Notes under the pieces: generated by a model
What the model saw: the letters and a program-made list of their open reading frames with translations, nothing else
Told to the model about the DNA's origin: nothing
The model's database searches: none
Program-made: the position numbers and the translations under genes
Part shown: positions 1 through 9,800 of the stretch, one piece after another
How the letters are laid out: every line of letters starts with the position of its first letter
Position numbering within the stretch: the stretch's first letter is position 1
Assembly (NCBI RefSeq): GCF_002127325.2
Contig: NC_035448.2
Span: forward strand, 90,658,546 to 90,722,545
Source: Helianthus annuus
Lineage: Eukaryota; Streptophyta; Magnoliopsida; Asterales; Asteraceae
Direction of reading: 5' to 3'
DNA: 64,000 bases

Positions 1-785
1 TGGCCCATTTTTGGCATGTTTAAGCCCCGTTAACCTCATTTCAAGGCTCTAAGATGAAGTTAAAGTGTGAGGAACTTGAAACATGCTCAAAAGTATTCCG
101 GATGTCGGTTCGTTTGGTCGTACGATCGCGATGTTCGCTTAATTACGACGGAATGCGCATAAGCGCGAAAGACGATCCAAATTGCGCGACGAATGGATTT
201 TTCTTATGCCAAACACTAAAATAAAATATTTTAATGCTTACATAAATTTTTGGAAGTCCGAAAGTATTCAGAATGTAAAATATGCGCGAAAATGCAAACT
301 TATGCACTTTTTGACGCTTTTAGTCCCTGAATGAGCATAAAGTTTATTTTAGCACATCGAACCCATCAAATCCTATTTCTAAGCTATGTAAAGGATATTT
401 AGGGTGTGTTTAACTTATGATCAAGTTCCGGAATGTCCGTTACAGTTCAAATTGGCATACTTTCGCAGTTTGTCATATTTAGTCCCTGTAAGCGAATAGA
501 CTTGATTTCGGCATACCAAACCTTCCAAAACTTATTTCTAAGTTATGTAAAGGTTATTTAAGGTATGTTAAGCCTATGTCACTGTTCCGGAGTGTTTGTT
601 GCATTAAACTGGTTATGTTTACGCATCAGTACGCGTATAACCTTCCAGAAAGCGATTTAGAGCCCGAAATCGAACAAGAAATGATATGTGCAATGATACA
701 CATATTTATACAAATCCCAAGTATGAAATACAATATTTCATTGGTTTGGTATTTGTTTGATGGTTGAGGTGACACAGGTGTTACA
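1..785 (-). repeat. B-family LTR, partial (cut by window edge)
   Basis: This stretch matches 14269-15054 almost base for base and ends in the same GGTGTTACA terminus. It is the outer part of a B-family LTR whose remainder lies left of the window. The LTR ends at 785 and is followed directly by LINE sequence, so this is an outer (5' LTR) boundary of a minus-strand element. No gene is visible; short frames here are incidental. Confidence 0.85.
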
Positions 786-865
786 CCTATCATGCAAGTT
801 ACCTTGCTGAAAGAGGATTTTACGAAAGATCGACTTCAAATTTCTCATTTTCTTCACTACAGCAA
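786..865 (-). mobile_element. 80-bp LINE F fragment (duplicated flank)
   Basis: The 80 bases are identical to 37016-37095, the LINE endonuclease sequence that flanks the outer end of the right B LTR. They begin with CCTAT, the candidate target-site duplication, and end with AGCAA at the junction with B internal sequence. The microhomology AGCAA is shared by both partners, which suggests an end-joining or template-switch event. Confidence 0.8.
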
Positions 866-920
866 CAAATGAAATGTTATCGGATAAACAAAACAGAAAG
901 ACAATGCATACGAATTGCGA

Positions 921-952
921 TCATTTGTTTGTTACCTAAGGCAAACAAATGA
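921..952. other. Perfect 11-bp inverted repeat in B leader
   Basis: TCATTTGTTTG and CAAACAAATGA are perfect reverse complements separated by 10 bases. The second B leader (near 17610-17650) keeps a 10-bp version although its bases differ. The role is unknown; a leader RNA hairpin is possible. Confidence 0.6.
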
Positions 953-1393
953 GATGGTGACAAATCAAGCAAACGGGTCATAATAATGCATCGCTGAAGA
1001 CATGCTCGCCTATAAGTGAACACTCACCCCAAGAGTTCCTAGGTAAGAGTGACTGGTCTGATACTGTGGATTTGTACGAACACTCTAGCCTTAGACAGAA
1101 AACTCAGAGTACATGCATTCACCCTTCTAGTTTGCACGTGTTCACATTATAAGACCCAAACTTTGACGAGATTTGAAAACTCAGAGGGTTCAAAACCTAG
1201 TAATCAATCATCCTAGAATAGATGATTAGTTTTCAAAGCGGTTTTGAAATTTATGTTCTTGTTATGGTTGTCACCTAAGGATAGGTGACGGTATTGTTTT
1301 ATGACTAAACGCAAGTAAACTTGCGTTAGGGTCCTAGGAAGGTTATAGACTAGATCAAAGCATTACTAATAACCTAATTCCCTATAACCATGA

Positions 1394-1405
1394 GCTCTGA
1401 TACCA
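1394..1405 (-). promoter_or_regulatory. Primer-binding site, initiator tRNA-Met type
   Basis: The minus strand reads TGGTATCAGAGC, the plant initiator-methionine tRNA primer-binding sequence, a few bases inside the LTR boundary at 1413. Confidence 0.85.
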
Positions 1406-2350
1406 ACTTTTCTGTCACACCCCGACCACGTAAAACAACAAAACGTGGCGGAAACGTCGGGGAGTGTTGTAACAGAATCATTGTTTCATAACACATGGAA
1501 AATTGAAATGTTGCTTTATTGATTAAAAGAGTTACAATGTCTTAATAAACAATGAAGTAAAACAAAATTTAACTAGTCTTGCATCTTTTATTGTCACTAA
1601 GGCCTCGTCCAATCCTATGTGAGCATGCATCAATATCATCAATTATTGTACCTGAAACACATGTGAAAATACATCAGCATAAAAATGCCAGCGAGTACAT
1701 ATGTTTTGTGAAAATAGGATTCATGACTTAGGTTTAAGAAAATGTTTAATGAAAACTTGTCATGAATCCAGTTTAAGTGTTTGCTTTTATAAAACGTTTG
1801 AAAAGCGATAATAAGGTAGATGATATGTAAAAGAGTAATGTAAGGTTAAGTGAATAACCAAGTAAAAATAAGTTGTTTATAAAACAATGTCTTGTGAAAA
1901 ATATGTTATTTGTGTAAAAATGTATAAATCCAAATTGAATGATTTAAATAACGCTACGACATGTAATATAATACAAGCACTTATATATAGGAAGTACCAG
2001 CGGCGTATCCACCATGCTTGTATCACATTACACACGTCTCGCTACTTAAATCACTTACCCAAACAAACCACCAATGTAAATTGCCCATGTCTAAACCATT
2101 TGTCAAATGTCATTGTATAAATCATTGTCAATGTTTAAAAGTCCAAAATGTAGTCATGTAGTTATGTATGTGTAAACAAAAGTTATGTATGGTAAGTAAA
2201 AATGAGACTACTTAAACCATAAGTAAAAATGAACCAAAACAAAGTATTTTGAGTAAATCAAAAAGTTATGTTTTGCAAAGTAAAAACATGTTTTAATGAT
2301 ACAAACATTTATGTGGTGAGTTAACGCATACATCCAAGCCTTGAGACAGC

Positions 2351-2372
2351 AGGATAACCTTAGAGTAAAGGT
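2351..2372. other. 9-bp hairpin inside candidate LTR intron
   Basis: GATAACCTT pairs with AAGGTTATC across a short loop. Solo LTR X keeps a longer variant (GATAAACC with GGTTTATC, near 20900), and D keeps the B form near 41098. Pairing is preserved although the sequence differs. Confidence 0.6.
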
Positions 2373-2574
2373 TATCAAAAAGAAATATTTTCGGATTCGG
2401 TCATTCCATCCATCCAAACAAACCTAGGATTTTAGGAACGGGATTTGTCAAGTCCTATGGTACCACTACCTACTACCGAGCGGCATGATCGGTGTTAATG
2501 AATGTAATAAAGAACCGTTAAACAAACCAAATGTTATACCAAATGTAAACAAGTTATGTGAAAACAACGTACTA

Positions 2575-2770
2575 AGTATGCCAAGTAAACATACAAAGCA
2601 GAAAAGACATGTAAAACAATGTGCTAGCATGTTCAGTAAACATACATAGCAGAAGAAATGTAATGTAAAACAATGTGCTAGCATGTTAAGTAAACATACA
2701 TAGCAAAAGAAATGTAATGTAAAACAATGTGCTAGCATGTTAAGTAAACATAGATAGCAAAACATAATGA
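2575..2770. repeat. 54-bp tandem repeat in B left LTR
   Basis: Imperfect units contain GTGCTAGCATGTTAAGTAAA. The B right LTR (19275-19410) has one unit fewer, which accounts for most of the length difference between the two LTRs. X carries the related array at 21117-21325. Confidence 0.8.
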
Positions 2771-4080
2771 AATCATGTACTAATAGTGTACTAAGGAACA
2801 TAGCAAGTATATGATATGAAAACATGGAAAGCATGAAAGTAACAAGTAGGCACATGTGTTTCACCCCAAAATGTTTGAAAAACAGTAAAAGAGGGGACTA
2901 TGTACTCACTTGAGGGTGCTTAGAAGTCTTGAACAACAACGAAGCAAAGCTAGAAGGATCACGGAATCAAACGGCACCCTATATAGATAACTACATAAAT
3001 AACCGGACCTAAATCGGGATATTGGATAGTATGAGGTTTCGTAAACCAAATGAGTATTGGAACTCATATGATATGGTTAAACAAAGCCTACATACTAAAA
3101 TGAAACTTAACCTAAGTGCTTACGACCCATTACGACCCGTTTAGGTAGCTTATGCTACTTTAACACGTCATTCGCGTGAAACGCGTTCAGACCGGTTAAC
3201 TAGTCCTATGACAAGTAAAATATGCCTTAACGTGTCTAATATAGTTACCTAATCAGTTTAGATGTCAAAATTTAGGTTACATATGCTTAAAATGAATTTA
3301 TGCGTAAAAAGGGTATTTTGGTAATTTATCTAAGGCATATAAGCTACCTATCATACAACTACTTAAAGGACGTGACCATAAGTTATAACCTCGGAAGGTT
3401 ATTCCCTATACAACTATGGTCACCTAATGTGTTTGGTCGGATCCTAATGATCGACCAAATGGGTCGGGTTCGAAAGTATAAGCGATTGATTATATCGCTT
3501 ACCTTTACGACCCTAAACAAGCACAAATCTAAAAGCGACGAGCTAAACATGCTAGAACATGTTTAGTAAAGTTAGAAAACATGTTTTGATATCAAAACAA
3601 ACGGTTTTGATATCAAAACAAACGGTTTTGATATCCTAGAGTAGTTTGGTTACAAAATACGCGAGAAAACGTATTTTGGCCGAAACTACGACTCGTCACT
3701 GAGCCTAGATAACGTGGTAATCAGTAGGTATAGTCACTAGGGACTATGACCATCGTGATTACGCTCACGTTATGAAGTTCAAACGAACTTCTCATTGACC
3801 ATAAACTGGTTAATGCAGAAAGTCAAACACAGTTTGACTTTAACGCTAAAACGAACGAAAAACGCGAAAGAATACTTACAGAAGGTCCCCGCAAGATTTG
3901 AACCCGATTCTCTCTCAGGTAGGAAGCATATACTTCCACTTAGAGAGCTTGAATCAGATTCAAATGTGAGGAAGAAATGAAATGGGTTTGGTTTATATAG
4001 GCATGGCACAACCGTTAGGATCGTTCATCGCGAAACGTGCTTCGATCTCGGCCGTACACATGGGCCCATTGTTTTGGGAA

Positions 4081-4085
4081 ACCTT
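4081..4085. repeat. TSD of element A (left)
   Basis: ACCTT occurs here and at 14061-14065. The unoccupied site, with a single ACCTT, is at 36013-36017 in the right B LTR. Confidence 0.95.
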
Positions 4086-4968
4086 TGTGACAACTCGTAA
4101 TTCGAACCCACTTTGTGTAACGTATGTGAACGTTTTATGACTATATGAACTTTGACGTATTGAATGCTTTGATGTATTGAATGCCATTATGAACGTATGT
4201 ATGTCGTGTGCAATGTGTATTATGTGTATGTATGTATGATCCAAACGCACAACACCGCTCGATCGCACAAAGCCCATTTGGGCCACACCTTGTACGCGGA
4301 CCCATAGGGCACCCGAGTTGGGTTCGGCCCACTTGTTTTCTACGCAAACAAACACCCACCTAGGGGTTGTTCTCTCATTTTAGTTACAACATTATCACAA
4401 TACACACAAGAAACCCTAGACCTCCTCTCTCTCTCTCTCGTTTTGCTTGGAACCCGACGGCAGCCCCTCCCCACTCGAAGCTTTGCACATCGGTTCATTC
4501 AACCCATTCGAATATCACGGTTAGTGTTGTACTGTTAATTGCTTTGATAGATGATGCCTTGATTATACATGATTATATGATAAATCATAATGTTTTGTGT
4601 GCATGGTTAATGGGATGGCTCGTAATATGTTGTTGGGATTTTTGCTAAGGTTGATTGTAAACTGAATGTGTTGATGATTTAGATAGGATGCATGACAAAT
4701 CGGCTGTTGTGTGATGTTATTTGGATATTGTTCACATGTTCGATGATAGGGATCAAGAACACGGATCTAGAATTTACATGTTTAAATGTTTTGAATTTTG
4801 TTCATGATTGAATCGAACTAGGGTTCATACGAATTCTTGATGTAATGGCCTGTTTGATCGATATTAGATTAATCATATGTTTGGATATTGTGTTAATTGA
4901 TTGATATGAAAATAAGGAAACTGTTAGTGATTGTAACCGATTTTGCTTGATTATGGGAATGATTGAAC

Positions 4969-5480
4969 TAATCGCACAAAGAGCCCAATCGCACAAGACT
5001 AGCCGGTCACACAAGGGAGCCCACTCGTACAAGGCTCCTGGTCGCACAAGGCCCCTAGTCGCATAAGACCTCCTTCGCACAAGGCTGGTCAGCCGTACAA
5101 GACACATCCAGTCGCACAAGGCTTGCTGGATCGCACATGCGTTAACAGTTGGGCCTTCAAGCCCAAAGTGGGTCGCACAAGATACATGGACCGGGCTGAA
5201 TAGTTGTTGTTTGTTGTAACTGGGCCGCACAAGCCCATATCTGATCGCACAACCCAACTCAGTCAAGATTGTTATATGTTATTTCACTTTGGGCCGTATG
5301 TTAGTTATTGGGCTGGGCTAGCTCATATCGCACAACTCGGCCGGATCGCACAACCTGATCCGGGCCGCACAAGTCACTTATGTGTTAAATAAATATATAC
5401 GGGCCGCTTATGCTATTGGATCACATATATTATTTGGGCCGGGTACCATTGGGGTTAGTCGTTCAATCGCACAAATGTAT
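4969..5480 (+). repeat. Dispersed TCGCACAAG motif array
   Basis: More than 15 copies of TCGCACAA(G/C) and close variants (GGTCACACAAG, GCCGCACAAG) occur at irregular spacing over 500 bp. The 3' LTR repeats this at about 12530-13030. It is not a tandem repeat, because the intervening sequence is unrelated. Elements C and E have different motifs in the same part of their LTRs. Confidence 0.8.
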
Positions 5481-5680
5481 GATTATACTACACTGTTGAC
5501 TGTTAGCGTGCAATAAGTGTTGCCATGATCCATACGTGTTCCTAACGTGTTAACTTATCTGATACATACATGCATAACTTGAAGTCAAAACCTGACTCGT
5601 ATGGTAACCCTGTTAGGACGTGGTTGACCACTGTTAGTTCAAGAACCCTCTCTCTTTGTGTATCTGCCAAGCAATCCAAG

Positions 5681-6228
5681 GTGAGTTCACACAGCCAAGG
5701 CATGGGATTCCCGGGTTGGGAATTGGGTTGGAATGTTTGATATGGAATGATTACTCGTACTTACGCAATCACTAGACTATAGACCATCGTCCTCAGGATA
5801 GTCAGGACACTTACGTAAAACCTACGTAAACTAGTATCTACCATTGTCTCCCGGGTCGGGAGGACACTTACGTAAATCCTGCGTAACCTAATACCCACTA
5901 CTGTCTTCCGAGTCGGAAGGACACTTACGTAAATCCTACGTAAACCCCACGCGCACCACTGTCCTCGGGGAAGGGCACTCACGTAAATCCTGCGTGACCT
6001 AGTACGTATTCCTGTTCTCGGTTTAAGAAGAACACATGGTTGTAAATAGTCTAGTAAGTACCATAATGGGAAGTCCCCATTGTAAAGGATAAATGTGAGA
6101 ATCCCTCACCAGTAGTATATACTTGTATGGGAATCCCCCACTAGATGAACATACGCATTATTAATACAAACTTACTTTCTGTGAACTCGCTCAACTAGTT
6201 TGTTGATTATTTGCTGCATGCCTTGCAG
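5681..6228 (+). other. Candidate LTR leader intron, element A 5' LTR
   Basis: The donor is CCAAG|GTGAGT and the acceptor GCATGCCTTGCAG|, giving 548 bp. The same two signals occur at matching places in C (33472-33936 and 23982-24446) and E (60915-61452). The interval contains the hairpin array. Splicing itself is inferred. Confidence 0.6.
5790..6035 (+). other. Hairpin array within LTR intron (A)
   Basis: Four hairpins share a five-base AAACC/AATCC loop at 5811-5829, 5868-5886, 5925-5943 and 5979-5997. They alternate with other stem-loops such as CTTCCG-AGT-CGGAAG at 5905-5919. The fourth hairpin changes the outer pair from T-A to C-G on both sides, so pairing is kept. C and E have the same loop with different compensated stems. 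Confidence 0.7.
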
Positions 6229-6510
6229 GACCTTAGGTACTTATGGAGCTTGCACAAGGAGGAGCAGGTCGTTGTGGGCAAATGGATCGTGGTTACTTAT
6301 GTCATTTCATACATTAATACTTATGATTGGGTCTTTACATTAATGCTTCCGCTATACTTAACTATGTTGGTTTTGATAAACACCTTTCGTATTGATGGAT
6401 AACTTTTGCTATATATATTTACATGTTCAATATGATTGGTGGCTTGATCCTGGTCAGTCACGCTCCCAAGCGGTGATACTTCGCAGGTGGATTTTGGGGG
6501 TGTGACAGAT

Positions 6511-6522
6511 TGGTATCAGAGC
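6511..6522 (+). promoter_or_regulatory. Primer-binding site, element A
   Basis: TGGTATCAGAGC lies three bases after the LTR end, complementary to the 3' end of plant initiator tRNA-Met. Confidence 0.95.
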
Positions 6523-6811
6523 CATTGGTTATAGAGAACTTGGTTTTAATATGGGAAAACGTTTTTATTAAAACCAGACTATAACCAGAACAGTGCTCTC
6601 AACGATCCACAACGACGCTTCGCTCCACGTGCAAGACTCGACATCCTAGGTAATAAGGTTTATGTTTATTGCTTGTTTGCTAGAACTGCTTAGACCTTTG
6701 CTCGCATTACGCTTAGATACACATGATACTATTACATGAGAATACCTACGTGCTTACACTTTTCTGTCATCGCCCTACTCGCGAACCACTCTCACTTACG
6801 TTACTTTTGCT

Positions 6812-9800
6812 ATGAAGATCATGTCTGGACGAATCAACATGACTCAAGCCCAGCTAGAGGCTCTCGTTCAAGCTCAAGTTGTTGCGGCACTTGCAGCTGC
6901 TCAAGCAGGTAGTATATCCTGTAGTCATAGCACACACTAGGATCTTTAGATCCTACACTCCTAAACTAGCCCTTGTATTTAAACTTTGCCCTATTCGTAC
7001 ACAATAGGTCAACCAGCGCAACAGCAAGTTTGCACCTTTAAGAACTTCATGGACTGTCGTCCAAGTACTTTCAGCGGCACAGAGGGGGCAGTGGGACTCC
7101 TCCACTGGTTTGAGAAGCTGGAGTCAGTGTTCGAGATGTGCGAATGCCCTGAGGCTCGCAGGGTGAAATACGCCACTGGCACGCTAGAAGGAATAGCACT
7201 AACTTGGTGGAACGCCCAAGTTCAGATCTTAGGGTTGGCAGCTGCTAACGCCACCCCCTGGAATGATTTTAAAGAACTTATCAAGCATGAGTACTGCACA
7301 AGGGATGATATCCACAAGTTGGAGAATGAGTTTTATCACTTGAAGATGACGGGGTCAGAGATAGAAGCTTACACGAAGCGATCAAACGAACTGGCTATTT
7401 TGTGTCCTACCATGGTAGACCCTCCGATCAAGCGCATCGAGTTGTACCTCAAGGGTCTAGCCTCAGAAATTCAGAGCCATGTTACATCGGCTAACATCGA
7501 CAACATTCAAGATATACAGCGTCTTGCTCATCGCCTCACGGATCAGGCGGTGGATCAGAACAAGTTGCCCAAACGCATCAGTGCTACCACTTCAGCCGCT
7601 ACTCCCACTACACCCAGTGACAGCAAAAGAAAGTGGGATGGAGATTCTAGCAAAGGTTCAGCATCCGTTCAGACTCAAGCTCAGCAGCAGAAGACTGATC
7701 ACTACCAGAGTCCTAGTCAGCAATCCTCTGGTGGCCATAGACAGAGAAGGTATCAAGGGTTTCACCCCAAGTGTCACAACTGCAACAGGCATCACAGCGG
7801 CCAGTGCAACAAGGGTCGTTGTCAAAGATGTCTCAAGATGGGTCACGAGGCCAAAGACTGTAGGAGCCCACGGCATGCAAATCAGAACCAGCAACCACAA
7901 CAAGCAGCTCCACAGAACCCACAACAGCAGCAGCAGCCACAACGTGGAAACCGGGGATGTTTCCAGTGTGGGGCTGAAGGTCATTTCAAACTCGACTGTC
8001 CTCAACTGAACCAGAACCAGAATCGCAACAACAATAACCAGGGCAACGGGAACAACAACAACGGGGGAAACCACAACAACAACAATGGCAACGAGGCAAG
8101 GGGTCGAGCTTTCGTGTTAGGACGAGGAGATGCAATGAACGATCCCAATGTGGTTATGGGTAAGTTTCTCCTTGACGATATTTATGTTACTGTTTTATTT
8201 GATTCGGGTGCGGATACAAGTAATATTTCTGTGAAAGCCAGTAAATTGTTAAAACGTACATCAACACCTCTAAGCACCAAACACGTCGTAGAACTAGCAA
8301 ATGGTAAGAGTTTAGAAGCCACGCAAATAGTCAGGGGTTGTAGTATTGTCTTAGCCGGTCAAGCTTTCTCTATCGACCTTATTCCCATAGTCTTGGGAAG
8401 TTTCGGTATCGTTATAGGGATGGATTGGTTATCCCAACATCAGGCAGAGATCTTGTGCAGCGAGAAGATCATTCGTATTCCCCGTTCTGGTCAAGAACCT
8501 CTCGAAGTTCAGGGTGACAAGAGTGGTGCAGTGGTAGGCATCATCTCTTTCTTGAAGGCTCAGAAGTGTCTGCGGAAGGGTCACATCGCACTCTTGGCAC
8601 TCGTTTCAGATGCAACAGTGAAGGAAAAGAAATTGGAAGATATTCCAATTGTACGTGACTACCCTCAGGTGTTTCCTGAAGACTTACCTGGCTTACCGCC
8701 TCACCGTCAGGTCGAATTTCAAATCGAGCTCGCTCCAGGAGCAGCTCCCATAGCTCGCGCACCATATCATCTAGCTCCATCAGAATTGGAAGAACTGTCA
8801 AAGCAGCTACAAGAGCTCTTGAAAAAGGGCTTCATTCGTCCAAGCTCTTCGCCTTGGGGAGCTCCAGTGTTATTTGTGAAGAAGAAAGACAGTACGTTCA
8901 GAATGTGCATCGACTACCGTGAACTGAACAAGGTGACGGTGAAGAACCGTTATCCTCTTCCGCGCATAGACAACTTATTCGACCAGTTGCAAGGGTCGTG
9001 TTATTACTCCAAGATAGACTTAAGGTCAGGGTATCATCAGCTGAGAGTCCGGGATGAGGACGTCTCCAAAACAGCATTCAGAACTCGTTATGGCCACTAC
9101 GAGTTTCTTGTCATGCCGTTCGGGTTAACGAACGCGCCTGCCGTATTTATGGACCTTATGAACAGGGTGTGCAAACCCTATCTTGACAAGTTTGTCATTG
9201 TCTTCATCGACGACATTCTGATCTACTCCAAGAGTCAAGAGGAACACGAGCAGCATCTACGCCTTATTTTGGAACTTCTTCGAAAGGAACAGCTGTACGC
9301 TAAGTTTTCGAAATGTGACTTCTGGCTTCGTGAAGTCCACTTTCTAGGCCACGTAGTGAACAAGGATGGGATCCATGTCGATCCATCCAAGGTAGACTCG
9401 ATCAGAAACTGGCCTGCACCACGTACGCCAACGGAAATACGCCAATTCTTGGGTTTGGCGGGTTACTACAGACGGTTTATAAAGGACTTTTCAAAGATTG
9501 CTCAGCCGCTTATGCTACTGACACAGAAGGGTGTCACCTATCGCTGGGGAGGACCCCAGGAGACTGCTTTTCAGCACCTAAAAGATAGACTCTGCAGTGC
9601 ACCTATCCTCTCTTTGCATGAGGGCACAGACGACTTCGTGGTTTATTGTGATGCATCCATTCAGGGTCTTGGATGTGTGTTAATGCAGCGCGACAAGGTC
9701 ATTGCTTACGCCTCGCGTCAACTTAAGATTCACGAACGGAACTACACGACGCACGATTTAGAGCTGGGAGCTGTTGTTTTCGCGCTTAAGATATGGCGAC

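Larger units (their letters stand above)
866..1412 (-). mobile_element. B-family internal leader segment
   Basis: This matches the 5' leader of element B at about 17563-18110 and runs up to the LTR beginning at 1413. It carries the primer-binding site and a hairpin (921-952). No coding sequence is present. The gag, 3' noncoding and PPT parts of the internal region are missing here, so this is a truncated copy. Confidence 0.8.
1652..2909 (-). other. Candidate LTR intron, B left LTR
   Basis: On the minus strand a GTGAGTAC donor starts at 2909 and a TTTTCACATGTGTTTCAG acceptor ends at 1652. Equivalent signals lie at 18350-19554 (B right LTR), 20130-21469 (X) and 40379-41551 (D). Splicing is predicted from sequence only. 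Confidence 0.5.
1413..4085 (-). repeat. B left LTR, first part
   Basis: The LTR begins TGTCACACCCCG and is interrupted at 4086 by element A; it resumes at 14066 and ends at 15054, for a total near 3.66 kb. It closely matches the right LTR (18111-37015). Because it lacks X and C, it shows their empty sites: TCTAA at 3235-3239 and TAAGC at 3479-3483. It holds a candidate LTR intron, a 54-bp tandem repeat and a hairpin, but no gene. Its other end shows that it is followed by a PPT, so it acts as the 3' LTR of the minus-strand element. Confidence 0.9.
4086..6507 (+). repeat. Element A 5' LTR
   Basis: It starts TGTGACAACTCG and ends GGGGGTGTGACA. A leader-like stretch with AAACCCTAG and a CT run lies near 4410-4440, so transcription probably starts in the first 400 bp, leaving most of the LTR transcribed. 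It holds the TCGCACAAG motif array and a candidate spliced leader intron with hairpins. No protein gene is supported. Confidence 0.95.

Noticed and set aside
2466..2864. Repeat-containing Cys-rich protein frame
   Set aside because: It is the translated 54-bp LTR repeat, with a different unit number in the other LTR.
4141..4359. Small ORFs in the A LTRs (also 4367-4648, 4802-5266, 5761-5982)
   Set aside because: They are low-complexity translations of motif and hairpin arrays with no domain; duplication in both LTRs explains their conservation.
4969..5480. CRISPR-like array
   Set aside because: Motifs are too short, spacing is irregular, and the context is a plant LTR.
6986..7007. Start of gag at 6986 (also 32713 and 62208)
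   Set aside because: The triplet is TTG, not ATG, and the stretch belongs to the end of a GT-AG intron. Exon 1 gives a proper ATG start.
7479..8074. Open frames overlapping gag (7479-8009 plus, 7658-8074 minus, similar ones at 31699-32346 and 62800-63332)
   Set aside because: They are shadows of the repetitive gag linker and zinc-knuckle region and have no independent motifs.
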